Shown: piece after piece, positions 8,741 to 13,609 of the stretch
How the letters are laid out: every line of letters begins with the position of its first letter
Position numbering within the stretch: position 1 is the stretch's first letter
NCBI GenBank assembly: GCA_024196135.1
Contig: JAMQCK010000953.1
Coordinates: 1 to 13,609 of the forward strand
DNA from: Pleurotus ostreatus/Saccharomyces cerevisiae fusant
Lineage: Eukaryota > Opisthokonta
Direction of reading: 5' to 3'
Length of the DNA: 13,609 nucleotides
The notes under the pieces: model-generated
Seen by the model: the letters and a program-made list of their open reading frames with translations, nothing else
The model's database searches: none
What the model was told of the DNA's origin: nothing
Translations under genes and position numbers: made by a program

Positions 8741-9321
8741 TCAATCCATGTCCACGTCCATGGCGTCATCGTCATCCGGCGCATGGTGGTACGGCCCGGC
8801 GTCTTGGCCCGACTCCCCATAGCTCGACGTCGAAGACGTGCTCGACACGGACGGGGAGCCAGTAGCTGAGCCCCATGCGGTAGACGCAGCGAGTCCTGCG
8901 CCCCACTGAGCCATAGGCGGAGTACTAAGCGATGAGGGGAATGCTTGCTGGTGCCCTGGAGGCGTTTGCGGCGCGCCGACTCCCGTGCTCGAGGTGTATG
9001 AGGACGGTGCGAACCCGCAGGACAGCCTGGTGGGGGAAGATGTGGTGGACATTACGGGGGGTGGGGGTGGGGCGTAGGAGGTAGGGTATGGCATTTCCGG
9101 GCGAGCCTGAGAAGACGAAGATCAGATTAGGCTTGGAAGATAGTATCGAAATCACGCACCTGCTCGGACGAAGGCTGACTTCGCGCCTGCATCGCGCGCT
9201 GCACGCGTGAGCCACCCGCGATCTTTCGTGGCTGGTTGCTCGGCCAGTCCTTGCGTGCGGGCAGACGAATCTTGAGGCCCGTCGATTGCGAGACGGAAGA
9301 GGATGTCATGTCGCTGTCCAT
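8741..9321 (-). CDS. Small Ser/Pro-rich protein with acidic C-terminus, unknown function
   Basis: Two exons on the minus strand, 9321-9160 and 9106-8741, joined in phase 0 over a 53-nt intron (GTGCGT donor, TCAG acceptor). The product is 175 residues. The N-terminal part (residues 1-54) is basic with LKIRLPARKDW. The rest is low-complexity Ser/Thr/Pro/Gly with YAPPPPPV near residue 65, and the end is a run of Asp with MDVDMD. No domain, signal peptide or membrane segment is recognised; most of it is probably disordered. The start at 9321 (MDSDMTSSSV) is chosen because a TATA box lies about 130 nt upstream. The frame stays open further upstream to 9783, so a longer protein is possible but would run through the TATA box. 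A basic patch plus acidic tail would fit a nuclear factor, but that is only a guess. Confidence 0.6.
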
Positions 9322-9448
9322 GGAAGGTACTATCGGCTTTGCGTGTACAGGATAGGTTGAAGAGGATTTGATGGTAGAGCACGGGGGGCGGGCGGCGAGG
9401 GGGGATGCAACTTGCGGGAGTGAAGATAAGGACGCAGTGATGCAAGGA

Positions 9449-9457
9449 CCTTTTATA
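9449..9457 (-). promoter_or_regulatory. TATA box of the Ser/Pro-rich gene
   Basis: The minus strand reads TATAAAAGG about 130 nt upstream of the proposed ATG at 9321. It matches the box of hydrolase copy 1 base for base. Its position argues against the longer in-frame start at 9783. Confidence 0.5.
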
Positions 9458-10091
9458 CAGCTTCTGAGCCAGGGGTCATCTGACGCTGTCGCAAGTCTTA
9501 TTGTTCGGGCGGTCTTGTCCAACTGGTCTGAGCATTCGTCGTCAGGCTGATCTTCGCACGAGCCGACATATGCTGAGCGCTGAAAAAGGCCGGCATCCGG
9601 TCGGCAGTCATGGAGGAAACAAAGGAATTGCCCCGTTCGGGAAGGCGGCGTGGATGCTCGGACCGGTGCCGGCCGATAATCCCGCGTGGCAGAAATGTCC
9701 TTTTTCGGATGCGCCTCATCCTCGACCGTCACCTCCTCTCCCTCTCTTGACCCACTTATCTGCCTAGTGCTGCGCGCAGCCATACCTCACATGCTCCCCT
9801 CAAATTGTACTCATCGACTCTCCCTCGTCCCAAGGATGACGTCCTGGACGTCCTTCTTCTGAACCCGAGCGCGGCAAAGGTGCATGAAAGGCGACAACGC
9901 CTGGTCATCGCGTCTCAAGATACAGTACAGACATTACAGCATGAACAACCGCCAGCGCGGGACTCGTACATCCGCTCCGTCTATCGACCTGCGGCGGAGG
10001 TCAGTACGTCACACGCCGAAACCCTTCCGCATCACTCACCATCGTGAACATCATAAGAATAAATAGAAAGACGTAACCCCACCGGGCATTA
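9458..10091. other. Intergenic region upstream of the Ser/Pro-rich gene
   Basis: About 630 bases between the TATA box of the Ser/Pro-rich gene and the stop codon of the minus-strand BTB-like gene. It is open in one minus-strand frame as far as 9783, continuous with the downstream exon, but codes for nothing I recognise. No RNA gene or repeat was seen. Confidence 0.4.
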
Positions 10092-11233
10092 TCATGCAAG
10101 GTCACTCTCCCGCGTATCCCTCCGCATCTCCTGCGCAAGCACTACCCACGACGCGTCCACCCCGCAAAGGGCAGGCATCAAATCCCAAAACCACTGTCGA
10201 AGGTTCTCATACCTATCATGAAAACCCGACTTGCACCTGTGGCACATACGCATCTCCACCCGGCAAGACTTCCTCAGCATGATGTCCATCGAGAAGGCGT
10301 AATCCTTGTCAGTGCGCATCAGCTCTGCGAAGTCGGCCAAGCTCGCATCGCATCTTCCGGTCGCGCAGTCGCGTTCCCGGGGTGGTGGCGCGCACATGCA
10401 CTCGAGCCATTTACTCCACAGCGTCGCGTACCTGTCGCGCATCTTGAACTCGTCTGCGCGCAGTTGGCTACGCGCGCCGTTGTCGCGCAAGCTCTCGGAC
10501 AACAGGTAGAGCGTCGCGGACGGCAGAAGCCACCGCGCCCGCGCGGCCCGCGCGGCGTCGACGACGAAACGACTCATAACCTGCGCTGCCGACAATTCCA
10601 GTACTCTGGAGGGGGTGTACAACTCGTCGAGGTCGGCCAAAGCGGTAGGGAACGTGGGCGCGAGGAGTTGAAGCGCGTGTTGGCGCCAGGGCGGAGCGTG
10701 GTAGATGCCGCTGAGCTTTAGGATGCCCGCGGAGATGCGGTACGCATAGACATTGGACAGAGGGAGGCAGGAGAGGTCGTCAAGAAATCTGTGGAAGATT
10801 GAGGAAAGGGAAGGTGTGTCGAGTCAGTCATCGTTGGGCGCGATGGTGCGTGCACTCACTCGTTGCTGAAAAGCGCGAAAAGGAAGACCTCGACGTCGGT
10901 AGAGGGATGGGATAGTTCGATCATCGGGCTCCCTTCGTAGGTGCTCCACCTTCCCTCATCCCGCATCGGAAACATCAACGCCTTCCTCCTCAATCTGCCT
11001 TCCGGTATGCGGAAAATCCAGTTCCGAGCGCGGATGACGATGCACTTGGGCTCGGTAGTGCACCAGAGGCTCTTGTGGCGCTCAAGAACTAGCGCCGGTG
11101 TGTCCGATGCGCGATGCGAAGGGCGCGAGGTCGTGTGCGATCGTGATGGTGCGTGTGGGGTGCTTCCCGAGGCGGCGTGCGAGCCTTCTCTTGAGAGGCG
11201 CGAGGTGGACTGGAGCGTTGACATGTCCGGCAT
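10092..11233 (-). CDS. BTB/POZ-like domain protein with Cys-rich C-terminus
   Basis: Two exons on the minus strand, 11233-10860 and 10788-10092, joined in phase 2 over a 71-nt intron with a CTGAC branch site. The product is 356 residues. Residues 1-50 are Ser/Thr/Arg-rich and disordered. About 52-145 form a BTB-like fold in the style of the large mushroom BTB family: LWCTTEPKCIVIRARNWIF, then PMIELSHPSTDVEVFLFALF. A helical post-BTB part follows (ILKLSGIYHAPPWRQHALQL, about 147-167). The C-terminal region has a conserved WLLPSATLYLLSE segment and many cysteines: 255, 257, 266, 271, 300, 307, 310 and 333, with His315, suggesting metal binding. BTB proteins usually act as dimerising adaptors for cullin-3 ligases or transcription factors; the role here is unknown. 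The start MPDMSTL matches the paralog's MPAMTAL. It is divergent from, and paralogous to, the gene at 12635. Confidence 0.8.
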
Positions 11234-11480
11234 GACAAGGGCTATTGAAGGAAGAAAAGGCGGGGACGAAAGGGGGAAGAATGAACGAGAGACGCGGCGG
11301 CGCGGGAGAACGTGGCCCGGCGGGGAGTCTAGGGCGCGTCGCGGCGAGAGAACGTGGATAAGGGTGAGAACAGAGGGGGCGAGAGCGCCAAAGGAACGAA
11401 CTAGGTACGTGAAGAACGAAGAAAGAGACGAACGGATGACTATGTGCAGACGAGAAGAAGGAAAACGGATTGCTGGAGAA
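11234..11480 (-). promoter_or_regulatory. Pyrimidine-rich leader of the minus-strand BTB-like gene
   Basis: The minus strand immediately upstream of the ATG at 11233 is strongly C/T-rich for about 240 bases, as expected of a fungal 5' untranslated region or core promoter. A segment at 11440-11401 resembles the leader of the opposing paralog at 12464-12507 (shared GTCATCC, TCTCTTTC, TTCACG/GTCACG). No TATA box was found. Confidence 0.45.
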
Positions 11481-12379
11481 TAGGCGCCGGCTGCTGACGC
11501 ATACTTATGGGAGAAGTGTGGCGTAGAGGCGAGCGTTTTCTCACGAGCTACACCTTCGCGCGCCTACGAGGCGCCAGGCGCTGGGCATCGAGAAGGTGCT
11601 ATCCGCGTTGCGTGCACGATCTTCTGACGCCGACCACAGGACTCACTGACTCCGAGTATGGCGCCCATCGAGTCTGCGTGCGTCATTCATCATCGAATCC
11701 GAGTTCAGGGTCCACCAATTCCGTGCGCAAGGTCCATTGATTCTATATACGTCGTCTATCAAACTCCGTGTGCGTTATCTGATCCGTCGCGCGTCACATA
11801 ACATCTTACTTCCTGTTCAGTCCCTCGCAATTCCTTCTCGACGTCGACCCCAAGCCGAGTGTCTGTTTCCGAGCTCGATTGTCAGGTTGACCCCAGCGGT
11901 CTCTTACTCCGAGTCAATTACTGACTGGCGAGATTTCCCCTCACCTCGAACCTCGATTTGCGGGCGTGGACCATGGACAAATACAAGTCGAGGCACATTG
12001 CCAACATCGCTGCCTTCTATTGATGCCTCGCCTAGCCCTGAGAGCAGTCGGCGATCTCCGCGGTGTTAATCTCCTCCGACTTCGCGGTGTAAATATTCGA
12101 GGTGAGGGAAGCTAATTAATTCCTCCTATCGGCCTTCTTTACCTTCATCAAGAGCCTTCCCCTTTCCGCTCAATACCAGCTCAATACCTAACACCCCATG
12201 CGCGACAGATAGATCAGATAGCCCACTCGGTGTCAGCTAGCAGGGCACGCGTCCTGGACATCGTCTTCTCGGCGCCCAATGCCTCGTGCATACCTGCAGG
12301 CTGAGTTGGACGCGTGCATGGGTCGGGACCGATGGCGCGCCAGCAGGCCGCCGTCTTTGCCGAACGCCCTGCGCCACAC
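11481..12379. other. Central part of the divergent intergenic region
   Basis: About 900 bases between two divergent leaders. There are AT-richer patches such as TAATTAATT near 12114 and a short imperfect direct repeat (cgcggtgttaat / cgcggtgtaaat) at 12059-12094. Plus-strand ORFs here are Ser/Arg/Pro-rich and unrecognised. Candidate shared regulatory sites cannot be defined further by eye. Confidence 0.4.
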
Positions 12380-12634
12380 TTCTCACCCCATAGATATACG
12401 GCGGCGCCGGGCGCTTCGTCTTGTTCTTCAGCGTTCCCGTGTTTCCCTTCCGACCTTCGCGTCGTCATCCCCTCATCTCTTTCCTTACGTTCGTCACGCA
12501 CCTCGACCTTCCCATCGCACCTCCTCGCCGTCGCGCATCACTCTCCCTCGAATCTCGCTCACCGGTCACCTCCCCCCTCGTTCCTCGTGTTTCATTTTTC
12601 TTCCTCTCTTCTCGTCCTCTCCCTAGCGCTAGAC
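12380..12634 (+). promoter_or_regulatory. Pyrimidine-rich leader of the plus-strand BTB-like gene
   Basis: The plus strand before the ATG at 12635 is C/T-rich for about 250 bases and mirrors the leader of the opposing paralog. An in-frame extension upstream to 12314 exists, but it encodes a Ser/Leu/Arg-rich low-complexity run, and the paralog has its start at the equivalent of 12635. Confidence 0.45.
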
Positions 12635-13609
12635 ATGCCGGCCATGACAGCGCTCAAGCCCACATCGCGATCTGCATCGAACACGACGCGGCCCGTCGCG
12701 AGAAACGACTCGCTCACCGCGTCGGGGAGAGCCCTGCGCGCCGTTCCGCAGAATGCCTCGCGAGCCGCGACGACGAACAGCTCGCTCGCATCATCTCGAT
12801 CGGACACGACCTCACTCACGTTCGACCCTTCATCGAAGCAGCGCACTCGACTAAAGGAACTCTGGTACGATCCGAAGCCCTTCTTCAGCGACGGCAGGTG
12901 CGTCGTCATCTGCGCCGAGGACCAGCTCTACTGCATGGTGAAGAGGCCCTTGTATACGGCTGTGCCCGCGTTGCCGAAGGCCCTCACAGGGAAGGAGAAC
13001 ATGTACAAGGGATGCCCAGTGATCGTGCTCGACGACTCGAGCGACGATGTTGAGGTTTTTCTCCTCGCGCTTACCAGCGCCAGGTGAGTTCCCTGCGAAG
13101 CCTACTCAACATGCGCTGACATATCATATTCACCCGCCCGCGCTACATCGCACACCCCTCGCGACCCCGCCCAGCTTCGCCGCTACGCTTCCTCAACGCC
13201 CCCTCTCCGACCCGGAGACGTACCGCATGTACGCGGCCATCCTCCGCCTGAGCCACAAGTATCGCGTCCCATCCTGGCGCAAGCGCGCTCTTCAGCATCT
13301 TGCGCTCATGTTCCCCACCACCCTCGATCGCCTCGAAGAGTTGTGCGAGCCGTCCAGGGTGCAGGACCTGCAGGCTGCATGCGCCGCCAGCCCCTACGTC
13401 GCCGATGCCGCGCGCGCCGTGGACGCCCTCTGGCTTCTCCCGTCCGCGACGCTCTACCGCCTCTCCTCGATGTCCTCTGGCAGATCCAGCCTCCCGCTCC
13501 AAGCAGAGGAGATCCCGATCTTCAAGAAGTTCGCGCCGTTGTGGCCGAAATTTGGCAAGTCCATGTTTGGCCCGCAGCGTTGCAAGATATGCGACGAGAA
13601 GCTCGCGGC
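12635..13609 (+). CDS. BTB/POZ-like domain protein (3'-partial)
   Basis: Exon 1 is 12635-13083; exon 2 starts at 13175 and runs past the window end. The intron is 91 nt, phase 2 and at the same place as in the minus-strand paralog, just after VEVFLLALTS. The visible part is 294 residues. Residues 1-65 are Ser/Thr/Ala-rich and disordered. The BTB-like part is about 70-165: LWYDPKPFF, CVVICAEDQLYCMVKRPL, then CPVIVLDDSSDDVEVFLLAL. A post-BTB helix pair follows (ILRLSHKYRVPSWRKRALQH), then WLLPSATLYRLSS, the same segment as in the paralog. A CKIC pair appears near the cut end, where the paralog has its own first cysteine cluster. BTB domains dimerise and recruit partners such as cullin-3 or repressors; no substrate or target can be inferred. 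Confidence 0.8.

Noticed and set aside
9322..9783. Upstream in-frame extension of the Ser/Pro-rich gene
   Set aside because: It would translate through the TATA box at 9457-9449; the shorter start is preferred, though the longer one is not excluded.
11737..12069. 110-codon plus-strand ORF between the BTB-like genes
   Set aside because: Ser/Arg/Pro-rich with no motif; lies in the divergent promoter region.
12314..12634. In-frame N-terminal extension of the plus-strand BTB-like gene
   Set aside because: Encoded by C/T-rich low-complexity leader; the paralog's start aligns with 12635.
1..13609. Mobile element, CRISPR, tRNA or rRNA
   Set aside because: No transposase or reverse-transcriptase motifs, terminal repeats, regular spacer arrays, or tRNA-like GTTCRA arms with a matching acceptor stem were seen by eye on either strand.

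Overview
The window looks like nuclear DNA of a filamentous basidiomycete, probably an Agaricomycete. The supports are: protein genes broken by many short introns (46-71 nt, one of 91 nt) with GT...AG ends and CTGAC/CTTAC/CTAAC-type branch sites, GC-rich coding sequence, TATA boxes on several genes, and gene families typical of mushroom-forming fungi (a MYND-finger protein and two BTB-type proteins). The family-level placement is inference. I see no mobile element, CRISPR array, rRNA or tRNA, and no bacterial-style operon.

Layout, left to right. (1) 37-2156, plus strand: the 3' part of a long Ala/Glu/Arg-rich coiled-coil protein. Joining its small 3' exons exposes a C-terminal CX2C-X22-CX2C zinc finger that resembles a GATA finger. 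(2) 2385-3348 and 4066-5025, minus strand: two tandem dienelactone-hydrolase-family genes. Both have five exons of exactly matching lengths (28, 149, 96, 133, 344 nt), encode 249 residues, and keep Cys133-Asp183-His217. By hand alignment they agree at about 200 of 249 residues. (3) about 5690-7891, minus strand: a helical protein of roughly 600 residues with a MYND zinc finger at residues 420-462; its last exon is uncertain. (4) 8741-9321, minus strand: a small Ser/Pro-rich protein with a strongly acidic tail, not recognised. (5) 10092-11233, minus strand, and 12635 to the window end, plus strand: two divergently transcribed BTB/POZ-like paralogs, each with one intron at the same place and phase. 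They face away from a 1.4 kb shared intergenic region in which both sides carry pyrimidine-rich leaders. The second runs off the window.

The genes do not form an obvious single pathway. The hydrolase pair would act on lactone or ester substrates in the cytosol, plausibly in aromatic-compound catabolism. The zinc-finger, MYND and BTB proteins are probably DNA-binding or protein-interaction factors. Local duplication is the main theme: one tandem pair and one head-to-head pair within 14 kb. Exon boundaries were derived by eye from splice consensus, frame continuity and paralog comparison; no transcript evidence was available.
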